Of a stretch of DNA of 64,000 nucleotides, positions 44,272 through 53,080 are shown in pieces. The number at the start of each line of letters is the position of its first letter. The stretch's first letter is position 1. The notes beneath the pieces are model-generated. The model had not been told where the DNA came from, ran no database searches, and worked only from the letters and a program-made list of their open reading frames with translations. Source of the stretch: Sulfurimonas hydrogeniphila (GTDB lineage Bacteria > Campylobacterota > Campylobacteria > Campylobacterales > Sulfurimonadaceae); the NCBI RefSeq assembly GCF_009068765.1, contig NZ_CP035534.1:1860001-1924000 (forward strand). Direction: 5' to 3'. The position numbers and the translations under genes are program-made.

Positions 44272-44667
44272 TTAGCTCGCCGGTGTATCAATAGCACTAA
44301 AAGCGTCTAAATCAATATCATTCGATCTTTTTTTGTTTTTCACTATAGTCTTTTGCAGAGCATCCAAATCTCTTTCACCTGTACGGATACGTTCAACCTC
44401 CAACACAGGCACGACCCAGATTTTTCCTGCACCGTGATCTATATCCTGTGCATTTGCACGAATAGCCTCCATTGCTTTGTCTTTATATATCTTGTTGGGA
44501 ACTATAACAATAACCATTACCTTTTCTGTCAATTCGGTTTCTGTACCGTCCCAGCAACCTTTTCCTAATACTCTTGTTACAGTAACACCCTGTATTCCCT
44601 CATCTTCTAAGCCATGCAACACATCATTAAGTGCTGACGGATCTATAATACTATTAACCTGAACCAT
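44272..44667 (-). CDS. PII-like regulator of the DAB system
   Basis: A 131-aa protein of the GlnB/PII superfamily: SALNDVLHGLEDEGIQGVTVTRVLGKG, the T-loop region WDGTETELTEKV, and AGKIWVVPVLEVERIRTGER with the nucleotide-binding B/C-loop residues. The T-loop lacks the uridylylated Tyr of GlnB, and there is an extra C-terminal tail. PII-like proteins are frequent DAB partners, so it likely gates uptake by adenine nucleotides or bicarbonate. Ribosome site AGGGG is 6 nt upstream. Confidence 0.8.
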   Translation of the reverse strand: MVQVNSIIDPSALNDVLHGLEDEGIQGVTVTRVLGKGCWDGTETELTEKVMVIVIVPNKIYKDKAMEAIRANAQDIDHGAGKIWVVPVLEVERIRTGERDLDALQKTIVKNKKRSNDIDLDAFSAIDTPAS

Positions 44668-44705
44668 ATGGAACCCCTTTTTGTTTATATGGCAGCAATT
44701 TAAAC

Positions 44706-44711
44706 ATTATA
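44706..44711 (-). promoter_or_regulatory. Probable promoter of the DAB operon
   Basis: TATAAT on the minus strand, about 38 nt before the PII-like gene, with an AAAAGT stretch upstream. The 438-nt gap to the por operon otherwise contains only AT-rich sequence with a weak dyad GCCA...TGGC at about 44787 and an ATTGA-ATTT-TCAAT dyad at about 45053; no gene is evident. Confidence 0.5.
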
Positions 44712-45105
44712 ACTTTTAAGCTCGGCTAAAAATAGAATCAGTCACAGATTACTACAGCTAATATTTAGGTTAAATCTCACTATACAGCCATTTGAGATAA
44801 TCTGGCTATCCTAAGTGCTACATATTGTAACACCAATATATCCTCAATGCTTCAAAAAGTAGCATAAGACCCGGCAAAACAACTTATTTGTGCAGGTTTA
44901 TTGTTTTACAAAAAATATTTATCTCATAAATTAAAGAGAATTTAAAGGACTTTCCAAGTAAACTCCCAACTGAAAACATAAAATGTTGCTGATAAAAAGT
45001 ATATTTCTATATTTTTTGATGCCGCAAAATTGATAAAGATACTTAGAATTGATTGAATTTTCAATAGACTGGTATTTTATGTTTAAGTCATTTATAGGAG
45101 AAAAA

Positions 45106-45333
45106 ATGTATTATGTAGCAAAAGTTAATGCTGACATGTGTGCAGAGTACAAGTGTAATACATGTACTCTGTATTGCCCGGAAGCAAATACACTCATGTT
45201 CGATAAAAGCGGAAATACATCTTGGGTTGATGTAGACAGATGTAAAGGGTGTGCATTATGTGTATACGTATGTACTGATATGCTCAATCGTGATTGTATT
45301 ACGATGGAAATGCCTAACGTTGAAGCAGTCTAA
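45106..45333 (+). CDS. porE: PorE: 75-aa 2x[4Fe-4S] ferredoxin-like subunit (operon 1)
   Basis: ATG 45106 has AGGAG 6 nt upstream; an ATG 57 nt earlier lacks a site and would add a tail absent from the second copy. The protein has cysteines in CNTCTLYC and CKGCALCVYVC arrangements plus Cys12 and a late Cys, enough for two iron-sulfur clusters. It begins an E-D-A-B-G gene set as in the Hydrogenobacter thermophilus pyruvate:ferredoxin oxidoreductase operon. It differs from the subunit at 53803 by one residue. It probably carries electrons between ferredoxin and the catalytic subunits. Confidence 0.7.
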   Translation: MYYVAKVNADMCAEYKCNTCTLYCPEANTLMFDKSGNTSWVDVDRCKGCALCVYVCTDMLNRDCITMEMPNVEAV

Positions 45334-45392
45334 GTCTAAGTTTTAGATTTAAGTAAAAAATAGAGTAAAATAAAAAAATCATAGGAGAACTT

Positions 45393-45962
45393 ATGGCAAA
45401 CCAAGGTCCTGCGTATTATTCACCATATCCTGCGGCTACGTATGAAGGTGTAATAACACCACCAGAAGGAAAAGCACTTTTATTAGAAGATGTGGTAGAT
45501 GAAGAAACGGCAATGAGAGAAATTGCAAAACAGATGTTGACAAAAGAAAATGCAACAATTTTCCCCGGTCCACAAGTACTTTACGCATGGAGCGATGAAG
45601 CAAAAAGAAAAGCAACTCTTATCAAAGAGATGGCAGAAGTTCTGAATGCGAACATGATTCCAATGTATGACTACAGACCAAAATATCCAAAAATTGATGC
45701 TGAAGTTGAGATCAATCCAAATCATCCAAACTTGACGATTTGGGAAAACAAAATCAAAGCAGCAATTTTTATCGGTGTTCACTGTCATTATGCAAATGTT
45801 GCATTAAAGATTGTTAGAGCAGAAACAGACTGTTACACTATAGCAATGTGTGCTTTATCCGGACATGAAGATGCAATGGCTACTATTAGAGACCAACATG
45901 CTTCTGATCTTGAAAAGTTCATCAAAATAGCTAAAGAAGTTAAATCAGAGTTGGGAGTATAA
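45393..45962 (+). CDS. porD: PorD: delta subunit of five-subunit oxidoreductase (operon 1)
   Basis: A 189-aa soluble protein with conserved core IFPGPQVLYAWSDEAK, MYDYRPKYPKI, INPNHPNL and IFIGVHCHYANVALKIVR. No cysteine cluster motif is present. Databases often label such proteins as a carbon monoxide dehydrogenase beta-like family, but here the neighbours show it is the D subunit of a 2-oxoacid:ferredoxin oxidoreductase. Ribosome site AGGAGAAC. It lies 59 nt after porE and 4 nt before porA. Confidence 0.7.
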   Translation: MANQGPAYYSPYPAATYEGVITPPEGKALLLEDVVDEETAMREIAKQMLTKENATIFPGPQVLYAWSDEAKRKATLIKEMAEVLNANMIPMYDYRPKYPKIDAEVEINPNHPNLTIWENKIKAAIFIGVHCHYANVALKIVRAETDCYTIAMCALSGHEDAMATIRDQHASDLEKFIKIAKEVKSELGV

Positions 45963-45966
45963 AACA

Positions 45967-47169
45967 ATGAGTAAACGAAGTGATATGACAAACACACACA
46001 ACTGGTCTGGACAAAAATTAGTTTCAACAGACTATTTGCTTTTCGAAGCTCCTAGAGAGAAACACTTCATGACTGGTTCTGAAGTTTTAAAAGAAGCAAT
46101 GAAAAGATGTACGGTAGATGCCTCGGTATCCTACCCAATTACACCGCAGTCAGAAGCAGCACACCTTATCGGTGAATTATGGGCTGAAGGGTATGTCGGT
46201 ACTTATTTTAGAGGGGAAAACGAATTTGGTGTAATGTCTGAAGTTGCAGGCTGTGCAATGGCAGGCGCCAGAACAGTGACAACAACTTCCGGACCGGGAA
46301 CACTCAGAGCGATGGAAAACTTTCCTCAGTGGTCTGGAACAAGAATCCCCTGTCAACTGGTTTTAATGGCCCGTGGTATTAACTCGCCACTGACTATTCA
46401 ACCTGACAACCTGGAAGTTTCTTTTATGCTTGAAACCGGATGTATGATTTGGTATGCTGAAAATGTTCAAGAACTTTTCGATATGTCAATTGCAGCATTT
46501 ACAGTAGCTGAAAAGCCTGATGTACATGTTCCGATTATTACAGTTGTTGACGGTTTCTTTGTATCACATACAAGAGAGGCAGTTATGCTTCCGGCTGATG
46601 ATATAGCATTAGAGCCGTATGATCCGTACAGAGCACCGTTGCCTCCGATTGATTCTGAAACACCTCCGGGACGTTTCTTAAGAGATCCTTTTGTAATGAA
46701 GTCTAACTATATTTCGTATGCAACACACGCTTCTTGGCAGTGGGAAGTACGATCAGCGGTAGAGCGTTCACGCCCTTATGCAGAGCATTACTTGAAAGGT
46801 CTTATTCACATTACCGGTGAAGAAGATGCAGAAATTGCATTCGTTACATGCGGAACGGCATCAAACCAGGCAAAAGAAGCACACAGAGAGCTTATGAAAC
46901 TTGGTATCAAAACAAAAGTTATCAAGCTAAGAACAATCAGACCTTTCCCTGCGAAAGAACTTCTTGCAGCTGTTGAAGGTATCAAACACATATTTGTACC
47001 TGAATTCAATGTTGTCGGATGGCTGGAAAAAGAAGTAAGAAAAGAACTTTACAACAAGTGTGAAGCAGACATTGTCGGCGGACCGAGAGTCGCTGGTGGT
47101 ATGAGTATGCCTGCTGAAGCAATTATTGCGGAAGTAATGGAAAAAATCAACCCGGGAAAAGGAGCATAA
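45967..47169 (+). CDS. porA: PorA: alpha subunit, pyruvate:ferredoxin oxidoreductase (operon 1)
   Basis: A 400-aa alpha subunit. The pyrimidine-binding domain signature YPITPQSEAAHLIGELWAEG (about 57-76), the ENEFGVMSEVAGCAMAGARTVTTTSGPGTL region and a C-terminal transketolase-like domain (TCGTASNQAKEAHREL to VEGIKHIFVPEFN) are all present. With the beta subunit it forms the thiamine-diphosphate active site that carboxylates acetyl-CoA to pyruvate in the reductive TCA cycle. The pyruvate rather than 2-oxoglutarate assignment rests on gene order only. Confidence 0.75.
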   Translation: MSKRSDMTNTHNWSGQKLVSTDYLLFEAPREKHFMTGSEVLKEAMKRCTVDASVSYPITPQSEAAHLIGELWAEGYVGTYFRGENEFGVMSEVAGCAMAGARTVTTTSGPGTLRAMENFPQWSGTRIPCQLVLMARGINSPLTIQPDNLEVSFMLETGCMIWYAENVQELFDMSIAAFTVAEKPDVHVPIITVVDGFFVSHTREAVMLPADDIALEPYDPYRAPLPPIDSETPPGRFLRDPFVMKSNYISYATHASWQWEVRSAVERSRPYAEHYLKGLIHITGEEDAEIAFVTCGTASNQAKEAHRELMKLGIKTKVIKLRTIRPFPAKELLAAVEGIKHIFVPEFNVVGWLEKEVRKELYNKCEADIVGGPRVAGGMSMPAEAIIAEVMEKINPGKGA

Positions 47170-47170
47170 G

Positions 47171-48040
47171 ATGGCATTAGATATCTATAAAATAAATCCA
47201 GAATTTCGTGATATTATGCCTCAAGAGATTATAGATCTTGAGGAAAAAGCTACATGGTCAGTTAATAGAGACACACCACGTGGTATCAAAGAACTTCCTG
47301 ACACAAAAGAGTTGCTTGAAGAGCATTCACTCTGTGCCGGTTGTCCTGAAGCGGCTGCTCTGAGATATGTATTATCTGCACTGCCAAAACCGGAAGATAC
47401 TATTATTGTAAACTCTACGGGTTGTACATCTTTAATGTTCCCGCATATCGCGCTTCATACTGTGCACTCACTTTTTGGTAACCAAAATGCGGTTGCATCA
47501 GGAATCAAAAGAGTGCTTGACTGGAGATTTCCGGATATTGAGAAAGATGTTGTTGTTTTAGCCGGAGACGGTGCTACTGTTGATATCGGTCTTGACTATA
47601 CACTTCAGTCTTTCTTTAGACAGGAAAATATCACTACTATCTGTTTTGATAATGAAGTCTATGCAAATACCGGTGGACAGGAGTCTGGTGCTACAGCCAA
47701 AGGACAGGTCTTTAAAATGGCGCCTCTTGGTAAAAAGTTTGACAAAGTTCCTATGTGGGAATTGGCAACAACTTCAGGATGTCACTACTCTGTAAACATG
47801 ACCGCTTCTGCTCCAAAAGCAGTTGCCAAAGCAGTCAGAGAAGCGATCTTGGTTGCAAGAGAAATCGGACCGACTTTCCTTAATATTTACACACCGTGTA
47901 TTCTTGAAATCGGTTTAAGTGCAAATGAAGGCCTTGGTGAGATGAAAGATCAGGATAAAGACAGATTTGCATCGTACAAATATGTTTCACCTGAAGCAGA
48001 AGAGTTTTTGAAAAAATGTAAAGAAGAAGGGCGTATATAA
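47171..48040 (+). CDS. porB: PorB: beta subunit, thiamine-diphosphate binding (operon 1)
   Basis: A 289-aa subunit. The TPP/Mg motif is GDGATVDIGLDYTLQSFFRQ through CFDNEVYANTGGQ. Cluster-binding cysteines are CAGC (about 56-59), the Cys in NSTGCTSLMF and PC in IYTPCILE. Full family length. The stop and the next start overlap by one base. Confidence 0.8.
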   Translation: MALDIYKINPEFRDIMPQEIIDLEEKATWSVNRDTPRGIKELPDTKELLEEHSLCAGCPEAAALRYVLSALPKPEDTIIVNSTGCTSLMFPHIALHTVHSLFGNQNAVASGIKRVLDWRFPDIEKDVVVLAGDGATVDIGLDYTLQSFFRQENITTICFDNEVYANTGGQESGATAKGQVFKMAPLGKKFDKVPMWELATTSGCHYSVNMTASAPKAVAKAVREAILVAREIGPTFLNIYTPCILEIGLSANEGLGEMKDQDKDRFASYKYVSPEAEEFLKKCKEEGRI

Positions 48041-48741
48041 TGGCAAAAGATTCAATAAAAATCAGAATGCCTGGCCTTGGCGGCCAAGGCGCGGTAACAG
48101 CAGCACACATTGCTGCTACAGCTGCAGATACAGAAGGTTACTATGCTGTATCAAATCCGTTTTTTGGTGCTGAAAAGAGAATGGCACCATCTGAAAGTTA
48201 TGCAAGAATAGGGACAGTGCCTATTTATGACAGAGGGGAAGTTATTTACCCTGATATCATTATGATTTTTCACCCGCAGGTTATTACTATGGGTAAATCA
48301 TACACAATGCCTTTTTATGCCGGTATCAAAGAAAACGGCCTTGTAATCATCAACAGTGACAGAGATCTTTTAACTGATGATGATAAAAAAACATTGAGTG
48401 ATTTGAATGTAAAAGTGCTTACAAAAGACTTTACTCAGTTTGCTATTGATATGGCGGGAACTGAACTTGCAACAAACATGGCAATGCTGGGAGCTCTTTT
48501 TGGAGCTTTGGGCACTGTAAGCAAGCCGGCTATTGAAGAGGGAATCAAAGACAGATTCCTGAAAAAATATACGGCTTCCGGCGGTACGGCTACACTTGAC
48601 TCGGTTATTGAGAAAAAGTTCAAGAAAAAGAAAGAACTTATTCAAAAAAATCTCAATACTGCTTCAGCAGCATTTGACTTGACAGTTGATTGGTGTAAAG
48701 AAGTCGGATTTGAACAGATTTTAGAATCTCCAAGAAAATAG
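48040..48741 (+). CDS. porG: PorG: gamma subunit (operon 1)
   Basis: A 233-aa gamma subunit with GLGGQGAVTAAHIAATAADTEG near the N-terminus and FFGAEKRMAPSESYARIG, both hallmarks of the POR gamma domain. It is the last gene of operon 1 and is followed by a strong terminator hairpin. Confidence 0.8.
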   Translation: MAKDSIKIRMPGLGGQGAVTAAHIAATAADTEGYYAVSNPFFGAEKRMAPSESYARIGTVPIYDRGEVIYPDIIMIFHPQVITMGKSYTMPFYAGIKENGLVIINSDRDLLTDDDKKTLSDLNVKVLTKDFTQFAIDMAGTELATNMAMLGALFGALGTVSKPAIEEGIKDRFLKKYTASGGTATLDSVIEKKFKKKKELIQKNLNTASAAFDLTVDWCKEVGFEQILESPRK

Positions 48742-48750
48742 TCATAATGT

Positions 48751-48785
48751 AACTACTGTTATTCAACACAGTAGTTACTTTTTCC
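48751..48785 (+). terminator. Rho-independent terminator of por operon
   Basis: Stem AACTACTG / CAGTAGTT with a 10-nt loop, then ACTTTTT. It starts 9 nt after the porG stop. Confidence 0.8.
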
Positions 48786-48794
48786 AAAATATAC

Positions 48795-48800
48795 TATAAT
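48795..48800 (+). promoter_or_regulatory. Probable promoter of the G3E GTPase gene
   Basis: TATAAT just after the por terminator and about 45 nt before the AAAGGAAG ribosome site at 48845-48852. Confidence 0.5.
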
Positions 48801-48860
48801 ACTCCAGAACAATTTGTTCTATACAAACATAACTCCATATCATTAAAGGAAGATCCCATC

Positions 48861-49829
48861 ATACAGTCATTTATAATTACAGGATTTTTAGGTGTTGGTA
48901 AAACTACCATGCTTACAAATACTGTCAAAAAATATTTTAAAGATAAGAAAATAGCAATAGTTGTCAATGAATTTGGTGATGTAGGAGTTGACAGTAAGAT
49001 TCTTACAAATGTACACAGTGAGGTGCTTGAAATTTCCGAAGGGTGTATTTGCTGCAAATTAGCCCAGGAATTTGAAAGCGGTGTTACTGAAATTATCAGC
49101 AAATACAGTCCTGACATAATTTTTGTAGAAACCTCCGGTGCATCAGAACCTTTTCCGATTTTCCTCTCTTTGCAGAACCTCGGTATATCAATAGAGGGCA
49201 TTATATGTGTTGTCGATGCAAAAAACTTTGATACATACAAAGAGAACTCTACCGCAAAGTACCAGTTGGGCGGTTCAAATATTATCATACTCAATAAAGT
49301 CGATTTGGTAACACCTGCACAGCTTGAAGAAGTAAAAAAAGAGGTTATACAGATTAAAGAAGAGTATAACATTAAAAACAATCTCACAGGAGAGACGGTA
49401 TTTAATAACTATATAATTCATTATGCCCAGCAGGGTCTGGTAAACAAAGAGGTATTTGAAGGCGTTTATAAAATAGATGAAGTCATCGGCCTGGCAAAAG
49501 ACTACAAGCATCTTGATCATACCGGCAAAGACTCTATCACCCAAAAAGTAGCCTATCTCAAAGACAATGTAACATTTAATGATATAGACCAGCTCCTCAG
49601 TGCCCTTCCAAAGAGTATCTACAGGACAAAAGGTATTTTAAAAGTGACTGATGTCGCCAATCCTATATTTATCAATTATTCCTTTGGTGATGCCAGCTAT
49701 GAAGAGTTACCGGAGTATAAAGAAAAATCACTCTTAATCTTTATCGGTGAGAGCATAGAAGATGATATAAAACTACTCAGTCAAAAATTTCCTTTTTTAG
49801 TTCTTCCCCAATTCAGTATAAATAAGTAA
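48861..49829 (+). CDS. G3E-family (CobW/COG0523) GTPase with non-standard start
   Basis: The first ATG (48909) lies inside the nucleotide-binding P-loop GFLGVGKTT, so translation must begin upstream. The frame is open back to 48753, but promoter and AAAGGAAG ribosome site place the start at ATA 48861 (or ATC 48858), giving MQSFIITGFLGVGKTT. Other family motifs are VNEFGDVGVD, the metal-binding CICC (EGCICCKL), ETSGASEP and NKVD. About 322 aa, with a CobW C-terminal domain. Such GTPases insert metals or guard metal homeostasis; it sits alone between the two oxidoreductase operons. Confidence 0.75.
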   Translation: MQSFIITGFLGVGKTTMLTNTVKKYFKDKKIAIVVNEFGDVGVDSKILTNVHSEVLEISEGCICCKLAQEFESGVTEIISKYSPDIIFVETSGASEPFPIFLSLQNLGISIEGIICVVDAKNFDTYKENSTAKYQLGGSNIIILNKVDLVTPAQLEEVKKEVIQIKEEYNIKNNLTGETVFNNYIIHYAQQGLVNKEVFEGVYKIDEVIGLAKDYKHLDHTGKDSITQKVAYLKDNVTFNDIDQLLSALPKSIYRTKGILKVTDVANPIFINYSFGDASYEELPEYKEKSLLIFIGESIEDDIKLLSQKFPFLVLPQFSINK

Positions 49830-49838
49830 TTTATACTG
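49814..49838 (+). terminator. Inverted repeat at the end of the G3E gene
   Basis: CAGTATAAAT and ATTTATACTG, a perfect 10-bp stem with a 5-nt loop that spans the stop codon. There is no U-run behind it. The remaining gap to 50247 is AT-rich, with an ATCCTC/GAGGAT hairpin at about 50029 and no visible gene. Confidence 0.4.
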
Positions 49839-50192
49839 TGTAAATTCTACACACCTTTCTCTATGCTCTCTCTCCAAACTCCCTGCAGATACTAAAATTC
49901 CAATAGCGTCTACAGGGGAAATAGGCGAAAAAGTTACAGAATTTTTCCAAAAAATTAATCTTAATAAATTAAATAATTTTTTTATGTTTACTTTAAGAAT
50001 AATAGTAAAGAGAAATTATATCCTCTGTATCCTCCTATATGAGGATCTCTGTTTTCCCTGCTTATTTGGAATCCTTATCTTATAAATAATAATATAAAAT
50101 GCTAATAATAATAATTCGCAAATTCAACTAGATGAAGGAAGATAGTCTTAAGATTAAAATATAGTTACTAAGCTTAACTGCGTGTTAGGGCA

Positions 50193-50213
50193 TTTCGATG
50201 TAATTTATCGAAA
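50193..50213 (+). promoter_or_regulatory. Leader hairpin upstream of forD
   Basis: TTTCGAT and ATCGAAA arms around a 7-nt loop, followed by CTTTTTC, 35 nt before the forD ATG. It looks like a weak attenuator or 5' stabilising hairpin in the leader. Confidence 0.35.
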
Positions 50214-50247
50214 CTTTTTCGTATTCGTACTAAATAAGGAGGTAACA

Positions 50248-50961
50248 ATGTTAAAAAAAGTAACAGAAGGTCCGGCTGGGTATATGCCTCAATCGGCACC
50301 ATATATGGGAGTTGAACTTGCACCTGAAGGGCAGGCTTTGCTTTATGGAAATAAAGTAAGTGAAGAAGAGGCTATGAGAGATGCAGCAAGAGCATTGCTG
50401 ACTCGAGATAACCCGACAATTTTCCCTGGTCCACAAGTATTATGGGACTGGAAAGATGATGTAGCTGCAAAAGCAGAAGCGCTTTTAGAGCTGGCGTCTG
50501 AAATTCCAAACTGTAAAATTATTCCAATGCCGGATTACAGACCAAAGTATCCAAAAATCGATGTGAAGGCGGAGATTAATCCTAATCACCCTAACCTGAC
50601 GATTTTGGATAACAAGATCAAAGCGTGTGTTTTTGTCGGTGTACACTGTCACTATGCAAATCTTACTCTTAGAATGATACGTGCAGGTACTGACTGCTAC
50701 ACTGTAGCATTATGTGCCTATATGGGTCATGAAGAGGCTATGGCATCAATCAGAGACCTTCATGCAGACGATATTCACAAATTTAAAGAAATTGTGATTG
50801 AAGAAAGAAACAAACTAGGCATTGAGTGGGAAACTACTTTACCACCTGAAAATCCATCTTTACCTAAAGAAGATTTGACTACATTATCACCTGCTGATTA
50901 TGGTGAGTACAGAAGTCTCATCATGACAAGAAAAGGTGAACATGTTACTGAAGTTGAATAA
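50248..50961 (+). CDS. forD: ForD: delta subunit of five-subunit oxidoreductase (operon 2)
   Basis: ATG 50248 has a perfect AGGAGG at 8 nt; an ATG 66 nt upstream overlaps the leader hairpin. The 237-aa protein shares with the operon-1 copy the core TIFPGPQVLWDWKDD, MPDYRPKYPKI, INPNHPNLTILDNKIKACVF and GVHCHYANLTLRMIR. It has about 45 extra residues at the C-terminus (after NKLGIEW) that may be specific to this enzyme. First gene of a D-A-B-G-E set like H. thermophilus forDABGE, a 2-oxoglutarate:ferredoxin oxidoreductase. Confidence 0.7.
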   Translation: MLKKVTEGPAGYMPQSAPYMGVELAPEGQALLYGNKVSEEEAMRDAARALLTRDNPTIFPGPQVLWDWKDDVAAKAEALLELASEIPNCKIIPMPDYRPKYPKIDVKAEINPNHPNLTILDNKIKACVFVGVHCHYANLTLRMIRAGTDCYTVALCAYMGHEEAMASIRDLHADDIHKFKEIVIEERNKLGIEWETTLPPENPSLPKEDLTTLSPADYGEYRSLIMTRKGEHVTEVE

Positions 50962-50973
50962 AGGAGATAATCA

Positions 50974-52158
50974 ATGAGTCCAAATCCAGAAAAAAAATTA
51001 GAAAAAACATTAGTAGATATTAACTATCTGTTAAAAGAAGCTCCGAGAGAAAAGCACTTTATCACAGGTGCGCAGGCAATGGCAGAAGCTGTTAAAAGAG
51101 CAAGTGTTGATATGGCAATCGCCTACCCTATTACACCACAGTCAGAGGTAATGCACCTTGTAGGTGACATATATGCGCAAGGCCACATTAAAGAGTACTA
51201 CAGAGCTGAAGAAGAGCTTGGTACCATGTCTGCTATTGCAGGTGCTGCAAGAGCGGGTGTACGTCTTTTTACAGCTACTTCAGGACCGGGACTGCTTCGC
51301 GGTTTGGAAGCTATTGTTTCTTGGCCAGGTCACCGTGTTCCGGCTGTCCTTGGAATATTGACACGTGTTATCAATGCACCGTTGTCTATTCAGCCTGATA
51401 ATATCGAAATGGCATATATGATGCATTGTGGTGCCGTAATGTTACATGCTGAAAACCAGCAGGACACATTTGACTTCACTTTGGCAGCATTTGCTATTGC
51501 TGAAAAAGTTGATGTATACATTCCTGTTGCAGTAGCTACTGAAGGTTTCTTCGTAACACATGCAAAAGGTTATGTTGACATGACTCCGGAAGATATGGCA
51601 CTGACTGAATTTGATCCGGTAGCTGCACCGGTTCCTGCGATGGACAATGAAACTCCACCTGCAAGAATCCAGCGTGATGCTCCTGTTCAAAAGTCAAACT
51701 TTATGTCTTACCTGATTCATGCTGTATGGCAACAGGAAATCTGGGATTCAAACAAACGTGCAATGAAATATATCTATGAATATCTTGGCGGACCGATTGA
51801 AGTGAAAAATCCTGAGTCTGAAGTATTCCTTATCGCTTCGGGTTGTGCAGCTGCACAGGCAAGAGAAGCATGGAGATATGCACAGGAAGCAGGTTTAAGC
51901 GTTGGTTTAATCAAAGTAAGAGCTATCAGACCGTTCCCGATTGATGAAATCAGAGATACAGTTAAAAATGCTAAATCTATCATCGTCCCTGAACACAATA
52001 TTATCGGCTGGTTATGTAAAGAAGTAAAAGCGGCGATTCCAAATGGCGGAATTGTTACAGAGGGACCAAGAGTATACGGTGGTATGACACTTCCGGTTGA
52101 GTTGATTATGAAAGAAATTCATAACTCACTTGGCTTAGAATACGACCTAAAACTATAA
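50974..52158 (+). CDS. forA: ForA: alpha subunit, 2-oxoglutarate:ferredoxin oxidoreductase (operon 2)
   Basis: A 394-aa alpha subunit aligned throughout with the operon-1 protein but clearly diverged: APREKHFITGAQAMAEAVKR, YPITPQSEVMHLVGDIY, EEELGTMSAIAGAARAG, SGPGLLRG, SIQPDNIEMAYM and RAIRPFPIDEI. With ForB it makes 2-oxoglutarate from succinyl-CoA and CO2 in the reductive TCA cycle. Strong AAGGAGAT ribosome site. Substrate choice is by gene order, not by specificity residues. Confidence 0.72.
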   Translation: MSPNPEKKLEKTLVDINYLLKEAPREKHFITGAQAMAEAVKRASVDMAIAYPITPQSEVMHLVGDIYAQGHIKEYYRAEEELGTMSAIAGAARAGVRLFTATSGPGLLRGLEAIVSWPGHRVPAVLGILTRVINAPLSIQPDNIEMAYMMHCGAVMLHAENQQDTFDFTLAAFAIAEKVDVYIPVAVATEGFFVTHAKGYVDMTPEDMALTEFDPVAAPVPAMDNETPPARIQRDAPVQKSNFMSYLIHAVWQQEIWDSNKRAMKYIYEYLGGPIEVKNPESEVFLIASGCAAAQAREAWRYAQEAGLSVGLIKVRAIRPFPIDEIRDTVKNAKSIIVPEHNIIGWLCKEVKAAIPNGGIVTEGPRVYGGMTLPVELIMKEIHNSLGLEYDLKL

Positions 52159-52170
52159 AAAGGAGATAAA

Positions 52171-53079
52171 ATGAGTTTAAAATATATAACTCCGGCAGAG
52201 AGATTTAAAAAATATCTACCAAAAGATTATGTAGAGCTAGTTGACTACGGTCCGTTTGGAAAAACACAAGAAGAAGCCGGACCAGGTAATATGGGGCAGT
52301 TTAAAGAGCTCGTTGAAGAGCATCCGATGTGTTCTGGTTGTTGGATGGCATACTATATCAGACTGATTTTTGCTTCACTTCCAAATCCGGAAGATACAGT
52401 AACACTGGGTACAGCAGGTTGTGGCCGTTTGGCTATTTCTCAGGCTGCGGTACCGTTTATCTATGGTAACTACGGTGACCAAAATGCTATGGCATCAGGA
52501 TTGACACGTGCGTTCAGATTACGTTTCCCTGATAAAACAAAAGATGTTATTACTATTGCCGGTGACGGTGGTACTATGGATATCGGTTTCTCAATGACTA
52601 TGCACTCATGGATTCGTGGCGAAAAATTCACGACTATCATGCTTGACAATGAAGTTTATGGAAATACAGGCGGACAATCTTCTGGAATGTCTCCACAAGG
52701 TGCTGTTCTTAAAATGGCTCCAAAAGGAAAAGATTTCGGTAAAATGCCGGCAACAGAGCTTGCCAGAGCAGCCGGTTGTGTCTATACTGTAAGAATGTCT
52801 CCGACAAACATCAAAAAAGCGGCTAAGATTATCAGACGTGCAATCTTTGTTGCAAGAGAAGTCGGACCGACATTTATTCATGCATATACATCATGTAATA
52901 TCGAATATTCAATTCCTACGCATGAAGTGTTTGCTGATGCAAAAGCACAGGAAAAAGATCGTTTTACATTTGAAGAATACATGACTGATGAAGCAAAAGA
53001 AGTCATCGAACGTGTAGAAGCTGAAGAAAAAGCAGCAAGAATGGCAAGAAAAGCTCAAAAAACAGAGGCGGTAAATTAA
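52171..53079 (+). CDS. forB: ForB: beta subunit, thiamine-diphosphate binding (operon 2)
   Basis: A 302-aa subunit with TPP motif GDGGTMDIGFSMTMHSWIRG and LDNEVYGNTGGQSSGMSP, and cluster ligands CSGC, Cys in GTAGCGRLA, and YTSCNIEYS. Its N-terminus is about 15 residues longer and its C-terminus has a charged helical extension (VIERVEAEEKAARMARKAQK) missing in operon 1. AAGGAG ribosome site. Confidence 0.78.
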   Translation: MSLKYITPAERFKKYLPKDYVELVDYGPFGKTQEEAGPGNMGQFKELVEEHPMCSGCWMAYYIRLIFASLPNPEDTVTLGTAGCGRLAISQAAVPFIYGNYGDQNAMASGLTRAFRLRFPDKTKDVITIAGDGGTMDIGFSMTMHSWIRGEKFTTIMLDNEVYGNTGGQSSGMSPQGAVLKMAPKGKDFGKMPATELARAAGCVYTVRMSPTNIKKAAKIIRRAIFVAREVGPTFIHAYTSCNIEYSIPTHEVFADAKAQEKDRFTFEEYMTDEAKEVIERVEAEEKAARMARKAQKTEAVN

Positions 53080-53080
53080 T

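Noticed and set aside
44668-45105. Small RNA or riboswitch between the DAB and por operons
   Set aside because: Only weak 5-bp dyads could be found by eye and no known riboswitch core; a covariance search would be needed.
45393-45962. Carbon monoxide dehydrogenase subunit
   Set aside because: The usual database label suggests this, but there is no CODH catalytic subunit, and gene order places it as the D subunit of a ferredoxin oxidoreductase.
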